Origin: Paracoccaceae bacterium
Lineage (GTDB): Bacteria; Pseudomonadota; Alphaproteobacteria; Rhodobacterales; Rhodobacteraceae
Length of the DNA stretch: 6,568 nucleotides
Assembly: GCA_007119835.1 (NCBI GenBank)
Contig: SKOX01000083.1
Location: 1 to 6,568, forward strand
Reading direction: 5' to 3'
Positions 1 through 5,560 of the stretch are shown piece by piece. The first letter of the stretch is position 1. Each line of letters begins with the position of its first letter. The notes beneath the pieces were generated by a model. It saw only the letters and a program-made list of their open reading frames with translations. It did no database searches and was not told the origin of the DNA. Made by a program: the position numbers and the translations under genes.

Positions 1-115
1 CGAGGATGGTCTCGAGCACGGCGTCGAGCCGCGCGACGCGGCCGCGGATGTCGGCACGGTCGAGCTGGAAGGGCAGAATCGTGTCGTCCCAGGCGATGCG
101 GGTGGCGAGGCTCAT
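1..115 (-). CDS. hslO: Hsp33 family redox-regulated chaperone, N-terminal fragment
   Basis: Only the first 38 codons are in the window; the rest lies beyond the left edge. The peptide starts MSLATRIAWDD and continues with TILPFQLDRADIRGRVARLD. This resembles the N-terminus of alphaproteobacterial Hsp33, where a short lead-in is followed by a DDTxLPFQLDxxDxRGRxxRL block. Hsp33 is a cytoplasmic holdase activated by oxidation through a C-terminal zinc-binding cysteine cluster, which cannot be checked here. The ATG reads on the minus strand at 115-113 and is preceded by a GGAG Shine-Dalgarno (complement of 122-125) about 6 nt upstream, which supports this start. The gene is divergent from the Nudix gene, with 94 bp between the two start codons. 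The family call rests on a short stretch recalled from memory, so it is good but not certain. Confidence 0.75.
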   Translation of the reverse strand, partial: MSLATRIAWDDTILPFQLDRADIRGRVARLDAVLETIL

Positions 116-209
116 GCGTGTCTCCGGTCTGTCGGCCCCACGTAGTCGCCTTGGCGGCCCGGTGCAAATCCGGCTGGCGCGGCGGTGATGCTGATGTAGA
201 AGGAGGGGC

Positions 210-650
210 ATGAGACGCTTCGGTGAGACCGTGATTCCAGGCCAGCGCTACGTCAACCGGCCGGGCGCCTATGCGGTGGTGCTCGACGGTCGCGACGTGC
301 TGGTGACCGAGCAGTCCGACCCGCATCCGGAGATCCAGCTTCCGGGCGGCGCGCTCGATCCCGGCGAGGGCGCGGTGCGCGCGCTCCACCGCGAATGCCT
401 CGAGGAGACCGGCTGGCGGATCCGGGTGGAGCGGCGGCTCGGGGTCTTCCAGCGCTACGCCTACATGCCGGAATACGACCTCTGGGCGCGCAAGGTCTGC
501 CACATCTATCTTGCCCGCGCGGTCTACCCGCTCGGGCCGCCGGCCGAGCCCGGTCACCGCGCGATATGGATGCCGATCGAGACGGCGGCGGAGCGGGTGG
601 CGGTGGACGGTGACCGGCACTTCCTCCGGGTGCTGGCCCGGCGGCTGTAG
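210..650 (+). CDS. Nudix hydrolase
   Basis: A 146-residue protein with a complete Nudix box. G47 is followed by five residues and E53, then seven residues and R61-E62-C63-L64-E65-E66-T67-G68-W69. This fits GX5EX7REUXEEXGU, with all metal-binding glutamates present. PGG (45-47) leads into the box as usual. The length is that of a minimal single-domain Nudix enzyme. Such enzymes cleave nucleoside-diphosphate-linked substrates in the cytoplasm using Mg2+; the substrate cannot be read from the sequence, and I do not see the extra motif of CoA pyrophosphatases or ADP-ribose enzymes. The ATG follows AAGGAGGGG (200-208); the gap from AGGAGG to the ATG is only 3 nt, rather short. The DUF2799-type lipoprotein gene starts 19 bp after the stop, so the two may share a transcript, but no functional link is evident. 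Confidence 0.9.
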   Translation: MRRFGETVIPGQRYVNRPGAYAVVLDGRDVLVTEQSDPHPEIQLPGGALDPGEGAVRALHRECLEETGWRIRVERRLGVFQRYAYMPEYDLWARKVCHIYLARAVYPLGPPAEPGHRAIWMPIETAAERVAVDGDRHFLRVLARRL

Positions 651-669
651 CCAAGAGGGGGTCAACGAC

Positions 670-1257
670 ATGCGGAGCCGCCCGGTCCGCTTTCCCCTGC
701 GCGCCGGCCGAGCGTGCCGGACAAGTCCCTTTGTTGCCGTCGCAGCCGTCGCGTGGCTCGCAGGCTGCGCCTCGCTCAGCGAGAGCCAGTGCGTCGCGGG
801 CGACTGGGCGGGCATCGGCTTCCGCGACGGCGCGGCGGGTCGGCCGGAGACGCAGATCGTGCGTCATGCCGAGGCATGCGCCGGCGTCGGCGTCCTGCCC
901 GACACGGTCGCCTGGCGGGCGGGACGCGAGCAGGGCCTGCGGCGCTACTGCACGCCGGACAATGCCTACGAGGTCGGACGACGGGGCGAGGCGCTGCGCG
1001 ACGTCTGTCCATGGGCAGAGCGGGTCGAGCTCGAGCGGGCGAACGAGCGGGGCCTGCGCTACTGGCAGGTGGGCCAGGAGATCTCCGAGCTCGAGCGGGA
1101 TCGCAGCCAGCTCAACCGGGAGATCGACCGGCTGCTCGGCGGCGACCTCGATGAGGCAGGGCGAGCGCGGCTGCGGTCGGCGCGCGACGAGATCCGTCGG
1201 GTCGAGCGGAGCATCCAGCGGCTGGAGAGCGAGCGGCGGGTCTACGCACGGACGTGA
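670..1257 (+). CDS. DUF2799-type lipoprotein with C-terminal coiled coil
   Basis: A 195-residue protein of unknown function. The N-terminus has an Arg-rich n-region (residues 1-19), a hydrophobic stretch (21-31) and the lipobox LAGC (30-33), so Cys33 is the likely lipidated residue. Ala at +2 gives no inner-membrane retention signal, suggesting outer-membrane sorting. The central part (about 38-115) matches my memory of DUF2799 (PF10973): C41, DW (45-46), G-x-x-DG, H66...C70, a G-R-x-x-G-L segment (85-90), YC (93-94) and a late C113. Residues about 135-190 are charged and heptad-like (ELERDRSQLNREIDRLL and RRVERSIQRLE), predicting a long coiled coil. The start is set by GAGG (655-658) before the ATG at 670; the same frame is open upstream inside the Nudix gene, but that part is shadow. 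It probably shares a transcript with the Nudix gene. Confidence 0.8.
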   Translation: MRSRPVRFPLRAGRACRTSPFVAVAAVAWLAGCASLSESQCVAGDWAGIGFRDGAAGRPETQIVRHAEACAGVGVLPDTVAWRAGREQGLRRYCTPDNAYEVGRRGEALRDVCPWAERVELERANERGLRYWQVGQEISELERDRSQLNREIDRLLGGDLDEAGRARLRSARDEIRRVERSIQRLESERRVYART

Positions 1258-1332
1258 GGGCCGTGGCAGCGCGATTCGGCGACGCGCGGAAGGCGGTGCG
1301 ATGCCCGCAGACGGATTAGGCATGCACGCGGC

Positions 1333-1367
1333 TTTGATCCTCTTTTGATGCTTTTCTGCTACATATT
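1333..1367 (+). promoter_or_regulatory. AT-rich, possible promoter region upstream of the 1399 gene
   Basis: This is the most AT-rich pocket of an otherwise very GC-rich window and lies 32-66 bp upstream of the hypothetical membrane-protein start. It contains TTGATC (1334-1339) as a possible -35 and TGCTACATAT (1357-1366) resembling an extended -10. The spacing (20 nt) and the poor hexamer match make this tentative. TTTGAT occurs twice 11 bp apart (1333-1338 and 1344-1349), about one helical turn, which could be a regulator site or chance. Confidence 0.25.
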
Positions 1368-1398
1368 TGCCACAGGGCCTGCAGGAGGATGGGGCGGC

Positions 1399-1875
1399 AT
1401 GGGGCAGATTCGTGCAGCGTCGGCGTGGGGGGTGCTTCATTCGTCACAAGCGACGCCGGGCCGGCTGGCGCTTGCCGCCGCGGCGGCGGTCGTCTTCGGC
1501 GCGGGAACGCCCGAGCGGCTGGAAGCGGCGCTCGATCCGCAGGTGGTCGGGACGGCGAGCGTTGACTACCTCCCGCCGGAGCGCCTCGCCGTCGGGGAGA
1601 CGGCCTGGCCGGAGGCGCGGCCGGTTCCGCGGCCGGAGCCGCTGGAAGAGTTCGAGGTCAGCATGCTCGACGCGGGCATGGTGCTCCACGGTCTGCTCCT
1701 GCCCGCGGAGGCCGAGGCGCCGGCGGGCGTCGACCGGTCGGATGCGCTTGTCGGCCTGTTCTGGCTGCTTGCCTTCCTTGCCGCGCTGGTCGCCTCGGCG
1801 GCGCGGATCGAGCTCCGCGCCAAGGCGCGCCGCACCGCGTGGGGCCGGCGGGTCGCCGACAGCTACGACATGTGA
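1399..1875 (+). CDS. Hypothetical membrane protein with two hydrophobic segments
   Basis: I do not recognise this 158-residue protein. It has a hydrophobic Ala-rich segment at about 22-36 (LALAAAAAVVFGAG), a 75-residue Pro/Glu-rich hydrophilic middle (about 38-115, including RPVPRPEPLEEFE), and a clear transmembrane helix at about 116-136 (ALVGLFWLLAFLAALVASAA). The tail is short and Arg/Lys-rich (RIELRAKARRTAWGRR), which by the positive-inside rule should be cytoplasmic. The middle is then predicted to be periplasmic, and the first segment may be an anchor or a signal peptide. The ATG at 1399 is chosen because AGGAGG (1383-1388) sits 10 nt upstream. The frame also opens at TTG 1345/ATG 1348, but those lack a ribosome site and fall in the AT-rich, promoter-like pocket. 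The gene is convergent with ftsB, with 16 bp between the stop codons. Consistent codon use and a good ribosome site make it likely real; the function is unknown. Confidence 0.6.
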   Translation: MGQIRAASAWGVLHSSQATPGRLALAAAAAVVFGAGTPERLEAALDPQVVGTASVDYLPPERLAVGETAWPEARPVPRPEPLEEFEVSMLDAGMVLHGLLLPAEAEAPAGVDRSDALVGLFWLLAFLAALVASAARIELRAKARRTAWGRRVADSYDM

Positions 1876-1891
1876 GCGCCGGCCGCGCGCG

Positions 1892-2188
1892 CTAGCGGAT
1901 GACGATCTCGTCGGGATGGCCGAGCCCGAGGATCGCGCGGGCCTGCTCGTCGAGAAGGTCGAGGTCGAGGGAGTCGGTTCCGAGGCGACGCACCTTGTTC
2001 TCGATCGTGGCGCGCTCGGCCGCGAGCGCCGCGAGCTCGGCCTCGAGCTGCGCCTCCTGCGCCTCGACCTGTACCAGCCGGAAGAAGCCGTGGTCGCCCT
2101 GGAGGGCGGCGAAGCTGAGATAGCCCATCGCGGACAGCACGAAGCCCGCGAAGATCACGCCGCAATAGCTGCAAGACCGGTTTTCCAT
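1892..2188 (-). CDS. ftsB: FtsB/DivIC-like septum formation initiator protein
   Basis: A 98-residue bitopic membrane protein of the FtsB/DivIC family, which links early and late divisome proteins in the inner membrane. Features in order: a short N-terminus with C6 and C9, one transmembrane helix (about 10-28, VIFAGFVLSAMGYLSFAAL), a QGDHGFFRL linker (30-38), a coiled coil (about 40-68, rich in Glu/Ala/Leu), and the conserved C-terminal part LDLDLLDEQARAILGLG followed by the DEIVIR end. That ending is typical of alphaproteobacterial family members as I recall them. The start at 2188 is preferred because AGAGGG lies just upstream; an ATG at 2200 in the same frame would add MRGQ but has no clear ribosome site. 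The gene lies downstream of fba on the same strand, 106 bp away across a stem-loop, so it may be transcribed separately or by read-through. Confidence 0.8.
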   Translation of the reverse strand: MENRSCSYCGVIFAGFVLSAMGYLSFAALQGDHGFFRLVQVEAQEAQLEAELAALAAERATIENKVRRLGTDSLDLDLLDEQARAILGLGHPDEIVIR

Positions 2189-2246
2189 CTGCCCTCTCAT
2201 GCCTGGCTTCTGCGAGCCTTGACGGGGTGCAGAATGGCAGACAAGG

Positions 2247-2286
2247 CGCGCGCCGCAAACAGGTTTTTCGCCCCCTGCGGCGCGCG
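2247..2286 (-). terminator. Stem-loop after fba (attenuator or terminator-like, no U-tract)
   Basis: The arms at 2247-2257 and 2276-2286 are perfect 11-bp inverted complements (CGCGCGCCGCA with TGCGGCGCGCG) separated by an 18-nt loop that contains a T5 run. The hairpin starts 8 nt after the fba stop codon in the direction of fba transcription and lies before ftsB. There is no run of U after the stem, so it does not meet the classical intrinsic-terminator pattern. It may be a partial terminator, an mRNA 3'-end stabiliser, or a processing site separating the metabolic genes from ftsB. Confidence 0.5.
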
Positions 2287-2294
2287 GGCGGGGT

Positions 2295-3224
2295 TCAGGC
2301 CTCGCCTTTGTAGATCGCGACCAGCCGGTCGAGCATCTTCAGCGCGTCCTCGCGGCTCCGCTGGAAGGTGTTGCGGCCGATGATCGAGCCGTTGCCGCCG
2401 CCGTCGCGGATCGCCTTGGCGTCTTCGAACACCGCGTCCTCACCCTTCTGCGCGCCGCCCGAGAAGACGACGATGCGCCGGCCGTTGAAGGCCGCCTGCA
2501 TGCAGTGGCGGACGCGGGCGGCGGGGTCGGTGACGTCGATGCCGTGCTTCTCGTAGACCTTGCGCGCCTCGCCCTGCTCGAGATGGTCGGTCGAGAGCTT
2601 GACCTTGATGACGTGGGCGCCGAGGAGGGCGGCGATCTGGGTGGCGTACGCGCCGACGTCGATCGCGGTCTCGCCCTCCTTCGAGAGGTCCTCGCCGCGG
2701 GGGTAGGACCAGATCACGGTGGCGACGCCCTTGGCGGCGGCCTCCTCGCGCATGGCGGCGATCTCCTCGAACATGTCGAGGGCGACGGCGGAGCCGGGAT
2801 AGATCGTGAAGCCGATCGCCGAGCAGCCGAGGCGCAGGGCGTCGTCGACGGTGGCGGTGATCGCCTGGTCCTTCGGCGCGGCGCCGGGCATCAGCGAGTT
2901 GGCGGAGTTCGCCTTGAGGATCGTCGGGATCTGGCCGGCGAAGGTGTCGGCGCCGGCCTCGATCATGCCCAGGGGAGCGGCGTAGGCGTTGAGGCCGGCC
3001 TCGATGGCGATCTCGTAGTGGTAGTGGGGGTCGTAGGCGGCCGGGTTCGGCGCGAAGCTGCGCGCGGGGCCGTGCTCGAAGCCCTGGTCGACGGGTAGGA
3101 TGATCATCTTGCCGGTGCCGCCGAGCCGCCCGTTCATCAGCATCCGCGCGAGGCTGGCCTTCACGCCGGGCGTCTCGCTCTCGTAGTTGGCAAGGATCTT
3201 CTGGACCGTCGCTGTCGTCTTCAT
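2295..3224 (-). CDS. fba: Class I fructose-bisphosphate aldolase (DhnA/FbaB type)
   Basis: A 309-residue TIM-barrel aldolase that reversibly splits fructose-1,6-bisphosphate into dihydroxyacetone phosphate and glyceraldehyde-3-phosphate through a Schiff base. It belongs to the archaeal-type class I (DhnA/FbaB) group, not the metal-dependent class II. Visible landmarks are VDQGFEHGP (45-53) with the active-site Asp46, WSYPRG (172-177) with Tyr174, and VIKVKLST (205-212), where K207 or K209 is the Schiff-base lysine. FSGGAQK (254-260) and the IIGRN segment (281-285) fit the phosphate-binding loops at the ends of the last strands. The class II metal-binding histidine pattern is absent. The ATG at 3224 has AAAGGG 7 nt upstream. 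It starts 37 bp after the pgk stop on the same strand, so co-transcription is likely. The family call is secure; the active-site assignments are by analogy with archaeal enzymes. Confidence 0.93.
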   Translation of the reverse strand: MKTTATVQKILANYESETPGVKASLARMLMNGRLGGTGKMIILPVDQGFEHGPARSFAPNPAAYDPHYHYEIAIEAGLNAYAAPLGMIEAGADTFAGQIPTILKANSANSLMPGAAPKDQAITATVDDALRLGCSAIGFTIYPGSAVALDMFEEIAAMREEAAAKGVATVIWSYPRGEDLSKEGETAIDVGAYATQIAALLGAHVIKVKLSTDHLEQGEARKVYEKHGIDVTDPAARVRHCMQAAFNGRRIVVFSGGAQKGEDAVFEDAKAIRDGGGNGSIIGRNTFQRSREDALKMLDRLVAIYKGEA

Positions 3225-3261
3225 CGGGTTACCCTTTGCACGAACGAAAATTGGGGTCGGA

Positions 3262-4455
3262 TCACGCGCCGTTCTCCAGGGCGGCGACGCCGGGGAGCGT
3301 GCGGCCCTCGAGCCATTCGAGGAAGGCGCCGCCGGCGGTCGAGATGTAGGTGAAGTCGTCGGCCGCGCCTGCGCCGTTCAGCGCGCCGACGGTGTCGCCG
3401 CCGCCCGCGACCGACATCAGCCCGCCCGAGCGGGTGAGCTCGGCGGCGCGCCGGGCGACCGCGCGCGTGCCGTCGTCGAAGGGCTGGGTCTCGAAGGCGC
3501 CAAGGGGCCCGTTCCAGACCAGGGTATGGGCGCCTTCGAGGGCGCGGTTGATGCGCTCGACGGTGTCGGGGCCGACGTCGAGAATCATCTTGTCGGCGGG
3601 GCAGGCGTCGGCGGCATGGGTCGTGCGCTCGGCGCCGGCCTCGAGCCGGTCGGCCGTGGCGACGTCGACGGGCAGGATGAGCTCGCAGGCGCTGCCGGCG
3701 GCCTTGTCGGCGATCGCGCGGGCGGTGTCGAGCATGTCGTGCTCGACGAGGGAGCGGCCGACCTCCGATCCTCGCGCTGCGAGGAAGGTGTTGGCCATGG
3801 CGCCGCCGATTACCAGCACGTCGACCCGGTCGATGAGGTTCTCGAGGAGCGCGATCTTGGTCGAGACCTTGGCGCCGCCTATGATCGCGACCACCGGTCG
3901 GTCGGGCTCGGCGAGCGCGCGCTCGAGGGCCTCGAGCTCGGCCTGCATCTGCCGGCCGGCGCAGGCGGGCAGGAGCCGGGCGAGCGCCTCGGTCGATGCG
4001 TGCGCCCGGTGGGCGGCGGAGAAGGCGTCGTTGCAGTAGATGTCGCCCTGGGACGCGAGTTGCCTGGCGAAGGCCTCGTCGTTCGCCTCCTCCTCGGGGT
4101 GAAACCGGACGTTCTCGAGGAGGAGGACCTCGCCCTCACCGAGCGCGCCGATCGCGGTCTCGGCCTCGGCGCCGATGCAGTCGGCGGCGAAGCGCACCCG
4201 CCGGTCGAGAGCGGCCTCGAGCGCCGGCACGGTGACGCGCAGGCTCATGTCGGGAACGACCTTGCCCTTCGGACGGCCGAAATGGGCGAGCAGGACGGGC
4301 TCGCCGCCGCGGTCGAGGATGTCGCGGATCGTCGGGACGATGCGCTCGATGCGGGTCGCGTCGGTGACGCGGCCGTCCCTGACGGGGACGTTGATGTCGA
4401 CGCGCGTCAGGACGACCTTGCCGGTCACGTCGATGTCGTCGAGCGTCTTCCACAT
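3262..4455 (-). CDS. pgk: Phosphoglycerate kinase
   Basis: A 397-residue, full-length phosphoglycerate kinase, which interconverts 1,3-bisphosphoglycerate + ADP and 3-phosphoglycerate + ATP in the cytosol. The family signature [10 protein letters not shown] is at 15-24, with substrate-binding R18, D20 and N22. Further motifs are AHFGRPKG (57-64), [10 protein letters not shown] (114-123), the SAAHRAHAS segment holding R150, IGGAKVSTK (192-200), [10 protein letters not shown] (313-322) and the nucleotide-loop VAGGGDT (349-355). All key motifs are present and the length is normal for bacterial enzymes (about 390-400). The ATG at 4455 is preceded by AGGAGG followed by a G-run (complement of 4468-4473), 12 nt upstream. 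It lies 28 bp downstream of tkt and 37 bp upstream of fba on the same strand, indicating one operon. In many alphaproteobacteria gap sits between tkt and pgk; here it is absent. Confidence 0.97.
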   Translation of the reverse strand: MWKTLDDIDVTGKVVLTRVDINVPVRDGRVTDATRIERIVPTIRDILDRGGEPVLLAHFGRPKGKVVPDMSLRVTVPALEAALDRRVRFAADCIGAEAETAIGALGEGEVLLLENVRFHPEEEANDEAFARQLASQGDIYCNDAFSAAHRAHASTEALARLLPACAGRQMQAELEALERALAEPDRPVVAIIGGAKVSTKIALLENLIDRVDVLVIGGAMANTFLAARGSEVGRSLVEHDMLDTARAIADKAAGSACELILPVDVATADRLEAGAERTTHAADACPADKMILDVGPDTVERINRALEGAHTLVWNGPLGAFETQPFDDGTRAVARRAAELTRSGGLMSVAGGGDTVGALNGAGAADDFTYISTAGGAFLEWLEGRTLPGVAALENGA

Positions 4456-4483
4456 GGCGAACTACCCCCTCCTCGCCGAACTC

Positions 4484-5557
4484 CTAAAGCAACGCCTCCA
4501 CCTTCGCCGCGACGGCCTCGGGGGTGATCCCGAAATGGGCGTAGACCTCGCCCGCGGGGCCGGAGGCGCCGAAGCCCGGCATGCCGACGAAATCGGCCTT
4601 CCGGTCGGCGCCGCGCTCGCCGCAGAGCCAGCGGTCCCAGCCGAAGCGCACCGCGGCCTCGACGCCGACGCGCACGGCGCCTGCGGGCAGCACGCGGCGG
4701 CGGTAGGCCTCGTCCTGGGCAGCGAAACGCTCCCAGCAGGGCATCGAGACGACGCGCGCGCCGATGCCCTTGCGCTCGAGCAGCGCGCGGGCCTCGAGGG
4801 CGATGTGGACCTCGGAGCCGGTGGCGAGCAGGATCGCGGCGCGCCGGTGCTCGGCCTCGGCCAGCACGTAGGCGCCCATGGCGCTCAGGTTCTTGCGGTT
4901 GTGCTCGGTGCGGACGGCGGGCAGGTTCTGGCGGCTGAGCGCGAGGACCGAGGGGCCGTCGGAGCGGGTCAGGGCGGCTTCCCAGGCCTCGGCGGTCTCG
5001 ACGACGTCGGCGGGGCGGAAGACGTGGAAGCCGGGTGTCGCGCGCAGCATGGCGAGATGCTCGACCGGCTGGTGGGTCGGGCCGTCCTCGCCGAGGCCGA
5101 TGGAGTCGTGGGTGAGCACGTAGATCACCCGCTTGCCCATCAGCGCGGAGAGCCGCATGGCGCCGCGGGCGTAGTCGGCGAAGACGAGGAAGGTGCCGCC
5201 GTAGGGGATCACCCCGCCGTGCAGCGCCATGCCGTTCATCGCCGCGGCCATGCCGTGCTCGCGGATGCCGTAATAGACGTAGCGGCCCTTGCGGTTCTCG
5301 GCGGAGAGGGCGCCGAGGTCCTTGGTCAGCGTGTTGTTCGAGCCGGTGAGGTCGGCCGAGCCGCCGATCGTCTCAGAGAGCGCCGCGTTGACGACGCCGA
5401 GGACCATCTCGCTCGCCTTGCGGGTCGCGACCTTGGGCGCGGCCTCGGCCTGCTCCTTGCGGAAGGCGGTGAGCGCGCGGGCGAGCTTGGTCGGCACCTC
5501 GCCCGCGACGACGCGCTCGAACTCGCTGCGCCGGGCGCGGGGGAGGGCGGCGAGGCG
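4484..5557 (-). CDS. tkt: Transketolase, C-terminal portion (5' part missing)
   Basis: About 357 codons covering the pyrimidine-binding and C-terminal domains of transketolase, the thiamine-diphosphate enzyme that transfers two-carbon ketol units in the pentose phosphate and Calvin pathways. Seen in order: [17 protein letters not shown] near the break, [30 protein letters not shown] with the catalytic Glu (codon 5260-5258), [29 protein letters not shown] with substrate-contacting His residues, [25 protein letters not shown] and the [14 protein letters not shown] C-terminal motif. A full enzyme is about 660-670 residues, so roughly the first 300, including the diphosphate-binding domain and GDG motif, are missing. 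Upstream of about 5557 the homology ends and the DNA becomes a second tkt on the other strand; the same reading frame stays open to 6148, but that part is antisense. Stop TAG at 4486-4484; pgk follows after 28 bp. Leu CTC and Glu GAG are strongly preferred, as by eye in pgk and fba. Confidence 0.93.
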   Translation of the reverse strand, partial: RLAALPRARRSEFERVVAGEVPTKLARALTAFRKEQAEAAPKVATRKASEMVLGVVNAALSETIGGSADLTGSNNTLTKDLGALSAENRKGRYVYYGIREHGMAAAMNGMALHGGVIPYGGTFLVFADYARGAMRLSALMGKRVIYVLTHDSIGLGEDGPTHQPVEHLAMLRATPGFHVFRPADVVETAEAWEAALTRSDGPSVLALSRQNLPAVRTEHNRKNLSAMGAYVLAEAEHRRAAILLATGSEVHIALEARALLERKGIGARVVSMPCWERFAAQDEAYRRRVLPAGAVRVGVEAAVRFGWDRWLCGERGADRKADFVGMPGFGASGPAGEVYAHFGITPEAVAAKVEALL

Positions 5558-5560
5558 CCG
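5546..5560. other. Head-to-head junction of two transketolase fragments
   Basis: Minus-strand transketolase coding ([10 protein letters not shown]... read away from here to the left) and plus-strand transketolase coding ([15 protein letters not shown] read to the right) meet within this stretch. The bases GGCGGCGAGGCG at 5546-5557 can be read as RLAA on the minus strand and GGEA on the plus strand, so the exact break is ambiguous over about 12 bp. A GGCGCC palindrome lies at 5554-5559. No linker, promoter, insertion sequence or target duplication is visible between the two fragments. Confidence 0.85.

Noticed and set aside
1345..1398. Upstream TTG/ATG starts (1345/1348) for the hypothetical membrane protein
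   Set aside because: They lack a Shine-Dalgarno and sit in the AT-rich, promoter-like pocket, whereas ATG 1399 has AGGAGG 10 nt upstream.
253..1440. 395-codon minus-strand open frame
   Set aside because: It is antisense to the Nudix and lipoprotein genes, its composition is dominated by Arg/Pro/Ala with no recognisable domain, and the sense-strand genes have clear motifs and ribosome sites. Very high GC leaves such frames open by chance.
1876..1891. Possible bidirectional terminator between the convergent stops
   Set aside because: The 16-bp GC-rich gap has only short self-complementary bits (GCGC, CCGG) and no T-run on either side.
1367..2383. 338-codon plus-strand open frame spanning three loci
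   Set aside because: It overlaps the membrane-protein gene in another frame and runs antisense through ftsB. It is Arg/Ser-rich, with no motif and no ribosome site consistent with a gene.
2505..3098. 197-codon plus-strand open frame
   Set aside because: It is antisense to the class I aldolase, which is complete on the minus strand; the shadow is Gly/Asp/Val-rich without domains.
3187..4527. 446-codon plus-strand open frame
   Set aside because: It lies antisense to pgk, whose full set of motifs is present on the minus strand. The translation is a Gly/Glu/Asp/Val-rich shadow.
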